A stretch of DNA of 64,000 nt from Nonomuraea africana. Its GTDB lineage: Bacteria > Actinomycetota > Actinomycetes > Streptosporangiales > Streptosporangiaceae. The notes beneath the pieces are model-generated. The model was given only the letters and a program-made list of their open reading frames with translations, was not told where the DNA came from and ran no database searches. Where the stretch lies: positions 8,060,001 to 8,124,000 of the forward strand of contig NZ_JADBEF010000001.1 in assembly GCF_014873535.1 (NCBI RefSeq), given 5' to 3'. Each line of letters opens with the position of its first letter. The stretch's first letter is position 1. The translations under genes were made by a program, and so were the position numbers. Positions 32,546-39,917 of this stretch are shown piece after piece.

Positions 32546-32790
32546 GCCGCGCACCCTGGCGGGTCTCGCGGTGCACCTGGTGCATCGAACGGCACTTCGT
32601 GCTTCGTGAAGTGACCATCCGGCGGCGCGGACCTTTAGCGGGGTCTCGCGCTGAGCCTGGAGCGACCCGGTTCCGGGGCCGCGTCCGGCGGCGCGGACCT
32701 TGGCGGGGTCTCGCGGTGCGCCTGGAGCGACTCGGTTTCAGGGCCGCGTCCGGCGGCGCGGACCTTAGCGGGTCTCGCGGTGCGCCTGGT
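32546..32790 (-). repeat. Tandem duplication of the rpmG 3' end
   Basis: Units at 32619-32684 (66 bp) and 32685-32749 (65 bp) repeat the sequence that spans the last codons and stop of rpmG plus its immediate downstream bases (32750-32790). A weaker, more distant copy begins at 32546. Shared features are CCGGCGGCGCGGACCTT followed by GCGGG(G)TCTCGCG. The intact stop codon belongs to the copy inside rpmG. Confidence 0.75.
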
Positions 32791-32929
32791 GGGTGCGGCA
32801 GTTGGGGCAGTACTTCTTCAGCTCAAGCCGATCCGGGTCGTTGCGCCGGTTCTTCCGCGTGATGTAGTTGCGGTGCTTGCACTCCTGGCAGGCCAGCGTG
32901 ATCTTCGGCCTAACGTCGGTGGCAGCCAC
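32765..32929 (-). CDS. rpmG: 50S ribosomal protein L33
   Basis: 54 residues from the GTG at 32929, the usual L33 length; a longer in-frame extension to 33031 runs through the tRNA and is rejected. The sequence begins VAATDVRPKITLACQECKHR and ends with HQAHRETR. It is the zinc-binding (C+) form: two CxxC pairs, CQEC and CPNC. AAAGG lies 9 bp before the GTG. Gene order tRNA-Thr, tRNA-Met, rpmG is as in other actinobacteria. Confidence 0.96.
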   Translation of the reverse strand: MAATDVRPKITLACQECKHRNYITRKNRRNDPDRLELKKYCPNCRTHQAHRETR

Positions 32930-32970
32930 GTGGGAGTGCCTTTCTACGTTTGGGACTGGGACACACCCGT

Positions 32971-32991
32971 ACCCGAGCGATGTACTCGGGT
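32971..32991 (-). promoter_or_regulatory. Small inverted repeat in the rpmG leader
   Basis: ACCCGAG and CTCGGGT (7-bp stem, 7-nt loop) between tRNA-Met and rpmG. It may be a processing or attenuation element; there is no T-run after it in the direction of rpmG. Confidence 0.3.
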
Positions 32992-32999
32992 TTGGGTAG

Positions 33000-33073
33000 T
33001 AGCGGAGGCCGGACTTGAACCGGCGACACAACGATTATGAGCCGTTTGCTCTGCCTGACTGAGCTACTCCGCC
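33000..33073 (-). tRNA. tRNA-Met (CAT)
   Basis: Read on the minus strand, a 74-nt cloverleaf: acceptor GGCGGAG paired with CTCCGCT, D-arm GCTC/GAGC, anticodon loop CTCATAA with anticodon CAT, T-arm with GTTCAAGTC, discriminator A. The 3' CCA is not encoded. The first pair is G:U rather than the C1:A72 mismatch of an initiator, so an elongator Met (or Ile-lysidine type) tRNA is likely. Confidence 0.93.
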
Positions 33074-33212
33074 TTATGCCGGTCGAAACTCCCGGCCCAT
33101 GAAGGATACCCGACCCCCGGACTAGTCACGAACATGCCACGACTTCGCCCGATCGAGTGAGGTGCCCCCCAGTATGCCTCAGGAACGTTCCTGACCTGAA
33201 ATCCATACAAGA

Positions 33213-33244
33213 AACGCCCGCCTCCGAGGGGAGGATCGGGCGTT
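33213..33244 (-). terminator. Terminator after tRNA-Thr
   Basis: AACGCCCG/CGGGCGTT stem with an inner CCTCC/GGAGG pairing (33213-33244), lying 4 bp past the 3' end of tRNA-Thr in its direction of transcription. Confidence 0.7.
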
Positions 33245-33247
33245 GGC

Positions 33248-33323
33248 TGGAGCCCCCAAACGGAATCGAACCGTTGACCTTCTCCTTACCATGGAGACGC
33301 TCTGCCGACTGAGCTATAGGGGC
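33248..33323 (-). tRNA. tRNA-Thr (GGT)
   Basis: A 76-nt cloverleaf on the minus strand with encoded CCA: acceptor GCCCCTA/TGGGGGC, D-arm GCTC/GAGC, anticodon stem TCTCC/GGAGA around loop ATGGTAA (anticodon GGT), T-arm AACGG/CCGTT with TTCGATT. Discriminator T. It reads ACC/ACU codons. Confidence 0.94.
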
Positions 33324-33374
33324 CTGTCCGCTTCGCTCGTCTGCGCTGCGGACAGGTGTAACCATACACGGCAC

Positions 33375-33575
33375 TCAACGATGATGCGAACTCGTCCGGC
33401 CCGGAAGGTCGACGACCTCGCACAGGTCCGCGAGATCCACGTGCATCGCCACCGCCTCCACCGAGAAGCAGTCGGCCACGAGCCAGCCGTGTCTCCGGAT
33501 GCGCAGGACCTGCTGCCCCGCGCGCACCGCCGGAACGATCTCCAGCCCCTCCGGCCCCACCCACCGCCTGTCCAT
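33375..33575 (-). CDS. Small conserved-looking protein, unknown function
   Basis: 66 residues, starting MDRRWVGPEGLEIVPAVRAG and ending LPGRTSSHHR. Almost every third codon base is G or C, so the frame looks genuinely coding although only weak ribosome sites precede the ATG at 33575. The composition alternates short hydrophobic strands (QVLRIRRHGWLVADCFSV) and a helix, a compact soluble fold. It sits just 5' of tRNA-Thr on the same strand. I do not recognise a family. Confidence 0.5.
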   Translation of the reverse strand: MDRRWVGPEGLEIVPAVRAGQQVLRIRRHGWLVADCFSVEAVAMHVDLADLCEVVDLPGRTSSHHR

Positions 33576-33780
33576 AGCGGCACAGACTAGACCTCAGGTC
33601 TCTCATTTTTCGTTGGTATACACGCGTTACAGCCATACCAACTGGGTTTCACGCCGGAGCAAAGCCAAGGTAGCCCGATCCGGCGCCGCCGGCCGGGAGA
33701 CACGCGGCGCCCGCGCCGTCCTCGGCGTGCGACCTTTGGCTACGTGAAAGGGGCGTCGACCGCGCTCAGGGAGGGCGGCC

Positions 33781-34254
33781 TCAGAGGCGGTAATAGCCTC
33801 TGAGGTCTTTGCGCCCCTCCACGTCGTCCACGCGGACGACCGCGCCGGTCTCGGGAGCGTTCATCATCTGGCCGTTCCCGAGATAGATCCCGACGTGATG
33901 GGTTTTACGCTTGCCGAAGAACACCAGGTCGCCGGGCCTGGGGTCGGTGACCTTGCGCATCCTGCGCAGGTGCTCGTCGGTGTTGCCGGGGCCGAGCACG
34001 TCGTAGCCGTGGGCGCGGGCGTAGACCAGGCGGGCCAGGCCCGAGCAGTCGAGCCCACGCGTCCGCTTGGCCGGACACGGCTTGATCTTGCCGGTGTACC
34101 CCTGGCACGTTCCAGTCGACGGTCCTGGACGCTCCTTGTGCCCGCCGCCCCACGAGTAGGGGATGCCCTGGAACTGGTAGGCCAGGATCACGATGCGCGG
34201 CATGGCGAGCTGGCGGAGCGGCATCGACGACGGCACCGCCAGCAGCAGGACCAA
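33781..34254 (-). CDS. NlpC/P60-family peptidoglycan endopeptidase
   Basis: About 157 residues if it starts at the TTG at 34254; the start is uncertain and the gene may instead begin at a Met near 34219 or 34195. A short hydrophobic N-terminus (VLLLAVPSS) suggests export. The catalytic core is clear: YSWGGGH at about residue 33, the nucleophile in RGLDCSGLARLVYA, PRPGDLVFFGKRKTHHVGIYLGNGQ with the catalytic His, and MMNAPETGAVVRV. The third position of the triad is normally His (MIHAP); here it is Asn, which some members use. It lies 6 bp after the GH25 gene on the same strand, so the pair forms a cell-wall hydrolase operon. Confidence 0.8.
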   Translation of the reverse strand: MVLLLAVPSSMPLRQLAMPRIVILAYQFQGIPYSWGGGHKERPGPSTGTCQGYTGKIKPCPAKRTRGLDCSGLARLVYARAHGYDVLGPGNTDEHLRRMRKVTDPRPGDLVFFGKRKTHHVGIYLGNGQMMNAPETGAVVRVDDVEGRKDLRGYYRL

Positions 34255-34259
34255 AAGGG

Positions 34260-35273
34260 TCAGCGCGCCGTGAGCGAGAGCTTGACGGAGCCGACCGTGA
34301 CCTTGACGCCGACCGTGCCCCTCGTCTTCGAGGGCCTGGTCGCGATCGTGATCCGAAGTGAGTGGCCGGGATTGACCTTGGGAATGACGCATCGCACCGC
34401 CGTACCGCTGAACGAGCAGCCGGGACCCGCCTTGACCACCTTCTGGCCGCCGAACGTCCGTCCAGCGAGCTTGACGTCGGTGACCGGGTGGGGGCCGGTG
34501 TTCTTCAGCGTGATCGTGTAGAGCTTCCTGCTCTTGGCCGCGCCCGTGACCGTCACTTCCGCAGGGGGGTTGGCCAGACTCTTGAGCTGCGACTCGGTTC
34601 CGTTGAAGGAGTCCTGGCCGCCGACGATGGGGCCCTTGTCGGCTGATTGCCAGAACGTGTGCTTCTTCCATCCTGAAGGCAGTTCGCCCGGTTCGGTGCC
34701 CCAGCGGGCCAGCCAGAGCGGGTTCTTGCCGAACTTGGTGGAATCGCCCGTGCAGGTCTTCCACCAGCTCGTCGTGGTGTAGATGATCGCGCGACGCTTG
34801 GTCCGCTGGTAGTAGCGGGTGGTGAAGTCGCGGATCCAGGTCACCATGTCCTCGGGGGACAGGTCGTAGCAGGTGTTCTTGCCGTTCTTGTCCTTGTACG
34901 GGTTGTCCTCGACGTCCAGCACGCCTGGCAGCGTCTGGCCGTCGGAGGTCCACGCGCCGCCGTTGTCGACGAAGTGGTCGGCCTGGGCGGCGCCGTCCGT
35001 CTCGTGCGGCTGGGCGAAGTGGTAGGCGCTCCTGAACAGACCGGCCGCGGCGGCTCCGCCGTACTGGGCGTCAAAACGCGGGTTGCGGTAGTCGACGCCC
35101 TCGGTGGCCTGCACGAAGGCGAACTTGCCGCCGCTGTCGCGAACCTTGGCCCAGTCGATGTCGCCCGTCCAGTTGCTCACGTCGACCCCCGTCACGCCGT
35201 CCGCCGCGTGGGCGGTCGCGGGGATCATCAGGCCGGCCACAGTGATCATGGCCACCAACGGCAGGCGTCTCAC
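34260..35273 (-). CDS. Secreted GH25 lysozyme (muramidase)
   Basis: 337 residues from the GTG at 35273, preceded by GGAAGG. A signal peptide (VRRLPLVAMITVAGLMIPATAHA) is followed by a GH25 domain, about residues 25-225: GVDVSNWTGDIDW with the first catalytic Asp, FVQATEGVDYRNP, and GVLDVEDNP with the DxE pair, then IYTTTSWWKTC and PLWLARWG. The C-terminal about 90 residues form a DUF11-like beta domain (YTITLKNTGPHPVTDVKLAG). It should cleave the N-acetylmuramic acid to N-acetylglucosamine bond in peptidoglycan outside the cell. Confidence 0.92.
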   Translation of the reverse strand: MRRLPLVAMITVAGLMIPATAHAADGVTGVDVSNWTGDIDWAKVRDSGGKFAFVQATEGVDYRNPRFDAQYGGAAAAGLFRSAYHFAQPHETDGAAQADHFVDNGGAWTSDGQTLPGVLDVEDNPYKDKNGKNTCYDLSPEDMVTWIRDFTTRYYQRTKRRAIIYTTTSWWKTCTGDSTKFGKNPLWLARWGTEPGELPSGWKKHTFWQSADKGPIVGGQDSFNGTESQLKSLANPPAEVTVTGAAKSRKLYTITLKNTGPHPVTDVKLAGRTFGGQKVVKAGPGCSFSGTAVRCVIPKVNPGHSLRITIATRPSKTRGTVGVKVTVGSVKLSLTAR

Positions 35274-35379
35274 GGCTGTCCTTCCGGGGGGTGACAAGTG
35301 GGGATGATCCTCTCGGAGTACGACAGAAGCCCGCAAGTGCCTTGATCTATCGGATGGCCTGACCTGGCAAGATGCCCAC

Positions 35380-35919
35380 ATGAACGCACCGCTCGACGTT
35401 CCGGAACTGCGGGCAGGCGAGAACCACCGGCTGCGCCCCTGGTCGCTCGACGACCTCGACGTGGTGCGGGAGGCGTCGGAGGACGCGTACATCCCATTGA
35501 TCACGAGCGTGCCGTCGGCGTACACCGACACGGAGGGCGCCGCGTTCGTCCGGCGGCAGTGGGCGAGGGCCGCGGAGGGGGTCGGCTACTCCTTCGCGAT
35601 CGCGGAGCTCGCCACGGGCCGCGCGATCGGGCAGATCGGCCTGTGGCCGGGCGCGCACGGGCGAGCCTCGGTCGGGTACTGGGTCGCGCCGTCCGGCCGC
35701 GGCCAGGGAGCCGCGGCGGCCGCGCTGCTCGCGCTCTCGTCGTGGGGGCTGACGGGGCTGCGGATCGCGCGCCTGGAGCTGCACGTCGAACCGTGGAACA
35801 CGGCTTCGTCACGGACGGCGGAGCGCGCCGGCTTCACCCTCGAAGGGCTGCTGCGCAGCTGGCAGGAGGTGGGGGGTGAACGGCGCGACATGTACGTCTA
35901 CTCGAAGATAGGACGATGA
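35380..35919 (+). CDS. GNAT-family N-acetyltransferase (RimJ-like)
   Basis: 179 residues. Standard GNAT landmarks: LRPWSLDDLDVVREA near the start, GRAIGQIGLW, VGYWVAPSGRGQGAAAAAL with the acetyl-CoA-binding R-G-x-G-A-type loop, and HVEPWNTASSRTAERAGFTLEG with ERAGF. This subfamily often acetylates ribosomal or other protein N-termini, or small amines; the substrate is not determined. ATG at 35380. Divergent from the GH25 gene. Confidence 0.88.
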   Translation: MNAPLDVPELRAGENHRLRPWSLDDLDVVREASEDAYIPLITSVPSAYTDTEGAAFVRRQWARAAEGVGYSFAIAELATGRAIGQIGLWPGAHGRASVGYWVAPSGRGQGAAAAALLALSSWGLTGLRIARLELHVEPWNTASSRTAERAGFTLEGLLRSWQEVGGERRDMYVYSKIGR

Positions 35920-35939
35920 CGATCAGCGAGCGCCCTTTG

Positions 35940-36102
35940 TCAGCCGGGGAAGGCACGGTCGCGCAGGTCGGCGGGTAGCGCGGCCAGCACCTCCAGCTGC
36001 GCCGCGGCCACCTCGGCGCCGAGGCCGAGATCGGCAGCCGTGGGCAGGCCGGTGAGGAACAGCGACTCGGCTTCGGCGGCGGTCAGCTCGCAACGGGTCA
36101 AG
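35940..36102 (-). pseudogene. Fragment of a WYL-domain transcription regulator
   Basis: On the minus strand a short in-frame piece reads LTAAEAESLFLTGLPTAAD and then LGLGAEVAAAQLEVLAALP, the region between the helix-turn-helix and WYL domain of DeoR/YafY-type regulators. It ends in TGA and has no start or HTH in the window. Beyond about 36102 the sequence changes to an unrelated gene on the other strand. Confidence 0.6.
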
Positions 36103-36249
36103 GACACCGGCAAGCGCTTCACCATGACCTTCGCGCTCCACCTCACCATCGAAGACGGCCTGATCTCCCGGCACCTCATGTACGAGGACAGCCTCGCGGT
36201 CATGGAGGCCTTCACAGGGTGTGGCGCCTTGGACGAGCGGATTACTTGA
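36097..36249 (+). pseudogene. 3' fragment of a SnoaL/NTF2-like gene
   Basis: Plus-strand codons from about 36097 read GKRFTMTFALHLTIEDGLIS and then RHLMYEDSLAVMEAF, ending in a stop at 36247-36249, as in the C-terminal strands of SnoaL-like proteins. The first two thirds of the gene are missing and the preceding bases belong to the WYL fragment on the other strand. Two broken genes are thus joined at about 36100. Confidence 0.6.
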
Positions 36250-36820
36250 CGCCCTCGAGGAAGGCGAGCACGCGTTCGGTCATCAGCGCGGCAGCCTGCT
36301 CGTCGTACGAAGGCAGGCTGGTGTCGGCGAACAGGTGCTGGTCGCCGGGGTAGAGGAACAGCTCGGCGTCCGGGGTCGACAGGACGAGCGCGCGGGCCGC
36401 TTCGAGGTCGCCCTCCGCGACGAAGAACTCGTCAGCGTCCATCCCGTGGATCTGGACCGGGACGCCCTCGGGCCATGCGCCGCCGAACTCGGAGGTCGGG
36501 ACACAGGCATGGAACAACAGCGCGCCCTTCGCGCCGGCCCGCGACTGGGCCAGCATCTGCGCGGGCAGGACGCCGAGTGAGAACCCGGCGTAGACGAGTT
36601 CGCCGGGCAGCCCGTCGGCGACGGCCCGCCCGCGCTCGATGATCGTGCCGAACCCGACCTCCTGGGCATACGCGACGCCCTCCTCGAGATCGTCGAAGAC
36701 GCGTCCCTCGTACAGGTCGGGGATGTGGACGGTATGACCGGCGCGCCTGAGCCCCTCGGCGAACTCATGGACACCCGACGTCAGCCCGTGCCCGTGGTGG
36801 AACACCAGTACCTCAGCCAT
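36242..36820 (-). CDS. Dienelactone hydrolase family protein
   Basis: 192 residues from the ATG at 36820, alpha/beta-hydrolase fold of the dienelactone type. Visible are VLVFHHGHGLTSG, the nucleophile turn YAGFSLGVLPAQ (Ser instead of the Cys found in classical dienelactone hydrolase), and the His in YPGDQHLFAD with the acid just before. Length is close to the short members (about 190-240). Substrate unknown. The stop overlaps the SnoaL fragment by 8 bp. Confidence 0.82.
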   Translation of the reverse strand: MAEVLVFHHGHGLTSGVHEFAEGLRRAGHTVHIPDLYEGRVFDDLEEGVAYAQEVGFGTIIERGRAVADGLPGELVYAGFSLGVLPAQMLAQSRAGAKGALLFHACVPTSEFGGAWPEGVPVQIHGMDADEFFVAEGDLEAARALVLSTPDAELFLYPGDQHLFADTSLPSYDEQAAALMTERVLAFLEGVK

Positions 36821-36886
36821 GTCACTCCCTTCACTCTCGGTGCGGAACGGCTCCGCCGGAACTTCCCGCGGAAAACGGGTCACCCA

Positions 36887-36923
36887 CGGAAAGACCTCCT
36901 CCCGCCGGGAGAAGGTCTTTCCG
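36887..36923 (-). terminator. Terminator after the SapA-like gene
   Basis: Outer stem CGGAAAGACCT/AGGTCTTTCCG (11 bp) with an inner CTCCC/GGGAG stem and GCC loop, 19 bp past the stop of the convergently named minus-strand gene. The outer stem gives a T-rich run on the minus strand. Confidence 0.75.
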
Positions 36924-36941
36924 CTGCGATGGCGTCGAGGC

Positions 36942-37352
36942 TCAGCCGCAGTGCTCCCAAGGGCTCTCGTACCACAGGCTGCCGTAGGAGCCGCCCCACA
37001 TGATGCACTTGCCCGGCGCCCTGACCTTGACCGGGCCGGCGTAATAGCGGTAGTAGTCCGCGTCCACCACCCCGGGTGACCCGTACGCCTGCACCACCGC
37101 ACGCACCCAGGTGGTGTTGCCCGCGTAGGGGCTCTTCTTCCAGGTGACCACGCAGTTGTAGGAGCCGTTGTAGAGCAGATAGATGGTGGCGTACGAGCCC
37201 AGCGCCTTGCTGTCGATGACGTGGTAGCTGCCGCCGCCGCAGGCCTCGATCGGCGACGACGCCGCCATGGCCGGGCTGCTGAAGGCGACGGACGCCGCCA
37301 GCGTGGCCGCCACGCCGAGCGCGAGGGTCGCACTTCGTTTGAAAACGCCCAT
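36942..37352 (-). CDS. Spore-associated protein A-like secreted protein
   Basis: 136 residues with a classical signal peptide (basic start, ATLALGVAATLAASVAFS, cleavage near SSPAMAAS). The mature protein has YHVIDSKALGSYATIYLLYN, NCVVTWKK, YAGPVKVRAPGKCIMWGGSYG and ends SPWEHCG, closely resembling actinomycete spore-associated protein A (recognised from memory). Four Cys can make two disulfides. AAGGAGG precedes the ATG at 37352. It points to an aerial-growth or sporulation link. Confidence 0.82.
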   Translation of the reverse strand: MGVFKRSATLALGVAATLAASVAFSSPAMAASSPIEACGGGSYHVIDSKALGSYATIYLLYNGSYNCVVTWKKSPYAGNTTWVRAVVQAYGSPGVVDADYYRYYAGPVKVRAPGKCIMWGGSYGSLWYESPWEHCG

Positions 37353-37455
37353 CAGGGATGCCTCCTTATGATCTTCACTATGGCGATCAAGAGTAGACGA
37401 ACCGCCCGGACGGCGCCCGAGCGATCAGCACGTGGACACGGTCCTGGATGGAGCA

Positions 37456-37926
37456 TCAGTAATAGCGGCTCATGAGTTCGGTGGCCCAGGCCGGCTGGAT
37501 GACCGGATCGCGGGGGGCGAACTCGGCCAGGTACGGCTTGACGTCCAGGATCGGCGAGCCTGACACTGCGTCCAGGTCGGCGACGTGCAGGCTCAGGCCG
37601 TCCACGGCGAGCAGCCGGCAGCGGGAGACGCCCAGGCGGTTGGGGCGGTACGGCCCGCGGTGGGCGAAGACCCCCACGGGTGCCGCGCTCGGGCTCCCTC
37701 TCGGAGGGCGGGGTTCGCTGGGCACGGTGGCCGGGTCGATCCGATCGAAGAGGAACACCACCTCCAGGTGGGAGAAGTGCTCGAGGCCGAGCACGGCCGA
37801 GGCGGTGAAGGACTCCCCGTCCAGCCGGATCACGGCTCGGACGTCGTGCCAGTCGTCCTCGAACATCTCGCTGCGGCCGCCCACGACCTGGCCGACCGGT
37901 CGCAGGGTCACCGGGTCCGTTGTCAT
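37456..37926 (-). CDS. TrmO/TsaA-like tRNA-methyltransferase family protein
   Basis: 156 residues. The TrmO beta-barrel signature is GVFAHRGPYRPNRLGVSRCR plus LLAVDGLSLHVADLDAVSG and SPILDVKPY, which together form the SAM and tRNA site in the family (N6-methylation of t6A37). The N-terminal strand is VGQVVGGRSEMFEDDW. A truncated C-terminal half relative to the E. coli enzyme (about 235 residues) is usual for short bacterial homologues. Whether it methylates t6A or another substrate is not settled. Confidence 0.78.
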   Translation of the reverse strand: MTTDPVTLRPVGQVVGGRSEMFEDDWHDVRAVIRLDGESFTASAVLGLEHFSHLEVVFLFDRIDPATVPSEPRPPRGSPSAAPVGVFAHRGPYRPNRLGVSRCRLLAVDGLSLHVADLDAVSGSPILDVKPYLAEFAPRDPVIQPAWATELMSRYY

Positions 37927-37939
37927 GATGATCTCCGGG

Positions 37940-38311
37940 TCAGAAGGCGTACGGGCCGAAGCGGCCCCAGGCGACGACGGCGGCCAGCGCGAGCAGCACC
38001 ACGTTGACGGCGATGGCCGACGGCTCCTTGCGGCGGGCGTGGACGGCGGCGGCGCCGAGCATGGTGACGGCGAGGCCGGTGGCCGCCAAGGGGGTGAGGA
38101 TCGGGGCGATGCCGGTGACGGCGGGCAGGATCAGGCCGAGGGCGGCGAGAAGTTCGACCACGCCGATCAGCCGGACCTGCGCGGGGGTGAAGTCCGCCAC
38201 CCAGGGCAGCATGGGGCGCAGCTTGTCCTTGGGCTGGGTGGACTTCATGACCCCGAGCAGGCCGAAGGCGGCGGCCAGGACGGCCTGCAGTACCCATAGG
38301 AACACGTTCAT
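37940..38311 (-). CDS. DoxX-family membrane protein
   Basis: 123 residues with four predicted helices: FLWVLQAVLAAAFGLLGVMK, LIGVVELLAALGLILPAV, LTPLAATGLAVTMLGAA and AIAVNVVLLALAAVVAWGRF. The DoxX pattern includes MKSTQPKD and RLIGVVELL. The related families serve in quinone-linked redox or as small integral membrane proteins; no substrate can be assigned. It is transcribed with the TrmO-like gene (13-bp gap). Confidence 0.8.
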   Translation of the reverse strand: MNVFLWVLQAVLAAAFGLLGVMKSTQPKDKLRPMLPWVADFTPAQVRLIGVVELLAALGLILPAVTGIAPILTPLAATGLAVTMLGAAAVHARRKEPSAIAVNVVLLALAAVVAWGRFGPYAF

Positions 38312-38355
38312 GTCAGTTGCTCTTTCCGTCGGGCGGTTACGGGTGATCGACGCCG

Positions 38356-39153
38356 CTAGTAGCGGCCGAGAGTGCCGCGGTGTCTGGCCAGGTGTTCGAG
38401 CCGGTTGAACAGCACCACCCCGGCGGTCGTGATGAGCAGGGGCTGGACGAGCAGCCAGCCGAGCCCCCAGCCGGTCGGCAGGGCGGTCAGGGAATGCCCG
38501 CCGAGCAGGATGTCGCGCATCGCCTCGATGCCGGGCGCGATGGGGACCACCAGCCGGCTGAGGAAGGCGATCGGGTCGGGCATGGCGGCGAGGGGGACCA
38601 GGGTGCCGCCGGCGATGGCGTAGACGGCCACCGACAGCTGCGTGATGATCTCGATGCGTTTGAACACCAGGGTCAGCCCGCACAGGATGAGAGCCAGCCC
38701 GCAGGTGCCCAGCGCGATGGCGGCCAGCGGCACGATCACCTGCGCGTCGAAGGGCAGCGGCCCGCCCTGGACGGCGATGGCGACGGCGCCGGTGGCCAGG
38801 ACGGCCAGCGCGGTGGGCAGGGCCGAGATCACCGCGGCGACCTGGCGGCCGAGGATGCGCGCGGCCGAGGGCAGCGGGGTCAGATAGGTCTGTTCCAGCA
38901 CGCCGGACTGGATGTCGCCCAGGTAGCTCCAGAACATCCGGTTGACCTGCTCGTGGATGAAGGTCAGCGCCACCATGCCGAGCAGTACCGGCAGCAGCAG
39001 TTCCGCACGCAGCTGCCCGCGTCCCATGAACAGCACGATGAGCAGGTAGAACAGCGGGAACGTGATCATCTGGATCAGGCCTTCGCGCCAGCCGGCGACG
39101 AGGTTGAGCAGGCCCTTGCGGACCTCTGCGGCCAGTCCGCGGGCGAAGGTCAT
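38356..39153 (-). CDS. ABC-2 type transporter permease
   Basis: 265 residues with six helices, typical of ABC-2 exporters: GLIQMITFPLFYLLIVLFMG, LLLPVLLGMVALTFIHEQ, QVAAVISALPTALAVLATG, VIVPLAAIALGTCGLALIL and the C-terminal LLVQPLLITTAGVVLFN. The start overlaps the other permease stop by 4 bp (ATGA). With it and the ATPase upstream the three genes encode a heterodimeric exporter. Substrate class unknown. Confidence 0.85.
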   Translation of the reverse strand: MTFARGLAAEVRKGLLNLVAGWREGLIQMITFPLFYLLIVLFMGRGQLRAELLLPVLLGMVALTFIHEQVNRMFWSYLGDIQSGVLEQTYLTPLPSAARILGRQVAAVISALPTALAVLATGAVAIAVQGGPLPFDAQVIVPLAAIALGTCGLALILCGLTLVFKRIEIITQLSVAVYAIAGGTLVPLAAMPDPIAFLSRLVVPIAPGIEAMRDILLGGHSLTALPTGWGLGWLLVQPLLITTAGVVLFNRLEHLARHRGTLGRY

Positions 39154-39917
39154 GACGACTCCTGCAGGGCTCGGCGGTGGTTGCGGACGAACAGCAGGCC
39201 GCCAACGACGGTGAGCGCGAGGGTGTGGGCGAGCAGCCAGGGCAGGGTGCCGTCGCTCCAGATCTCGGCCAGACTCCGTCCCTCGAACAGCGTCTGGGTC
39301 ATCGCCTCGACGCCCAGCGTGGTGGGCAGGACCCTGGCGAGGACGGCCAGCCAGTCCGGATAGAGGGCCAGCGGCAGGAACGAGCCGTTGAGCAGCAGCA
39401 CCAGCGAGGTGAACAGCGACTGCAGGGCGCCGATCATCGGCGAGACCAGGGCGAGGGCGGCCAGCAGGAAGGTGAAGGCCAGCACGTTGACCCCCAGCAG
39501 TACGGCGGGCAACAGCGCCGCCCAGCGCAGCGGGATCGTGATCCCGGCGACCAGCATCGGGACGAGCGACGCGACGGCGGCCACCGCGAGGCCGAACACC
39601 GAGGCGGTGATCAGCCGGCCGACCATCGGCAGCCACGGCGGCGCCGAGGTCATCTGGGCCTGGGCGAAGGTGCCGGCCCGTTTCTCCTCGATGAGATCGG
39701 CCACCATCACCAGAGCGGCGTACTGCAGGAACCAGTAGCCGCCGATCGCGACCAGCGTCTGCGGCAGCAGGTCCTGCCGGAGCTCGCCCTGTCCCAGGAC
39801 GAACTGCAGGCCGAGGTACATCATGGTGCTGATCAGCAGCGTGATGACGTGCCCGACCGGGTGGGCGAGCTGAACGCGCAGGCCCTTGCCGATCTCCGCG
39901 CCCAGGACGTCAAGCAT
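39150..39917 (-). CDS. ABC-2 type transporter permease
   Basis: 255 residues, six helices; N-terminal VGHVITLLISTMMYLGLQFV, a cytoplasmic loop with LIEEKRAGTFAQAQMTSAP (coupling region), then ITASVFGLAVAAVASLVPM and later helices. Its ATG lies 8 bp inside the end of the ATPase gene, so production of the subunits is coupled. Related to the neighbouring permease in topology but low in sequence similarity. Confidence 0.85.
   Translation of the reverse strand: MLDVLGAEIGKGLRVQLAHPVGHVITLLISTMMYLGLQFVLGQGELRQDLLPQTLVAIGGYWFLQYAALVMVADLIEEKRAGTFAQAQMTSAPPWLPMVGRLITASVFGLAVAAVASLVPMLVAGITIPLRWAALLPAVLLGVNVLAFTFLLAALALVSPMIGALQSLFTSLVLLLNGSFLPLALYPDWLAVLARVLPTTLGVEAMTQTLFEGRSLAEIWSDGTLPWLLAHTLALTVVGGLLFVRNHRRALQESS

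Noticed and set aside
32930..33031. N-terminal extension of rpmG
   Set aside because: Would read through tRNA-Met sequence and exceed the normal L33 length.
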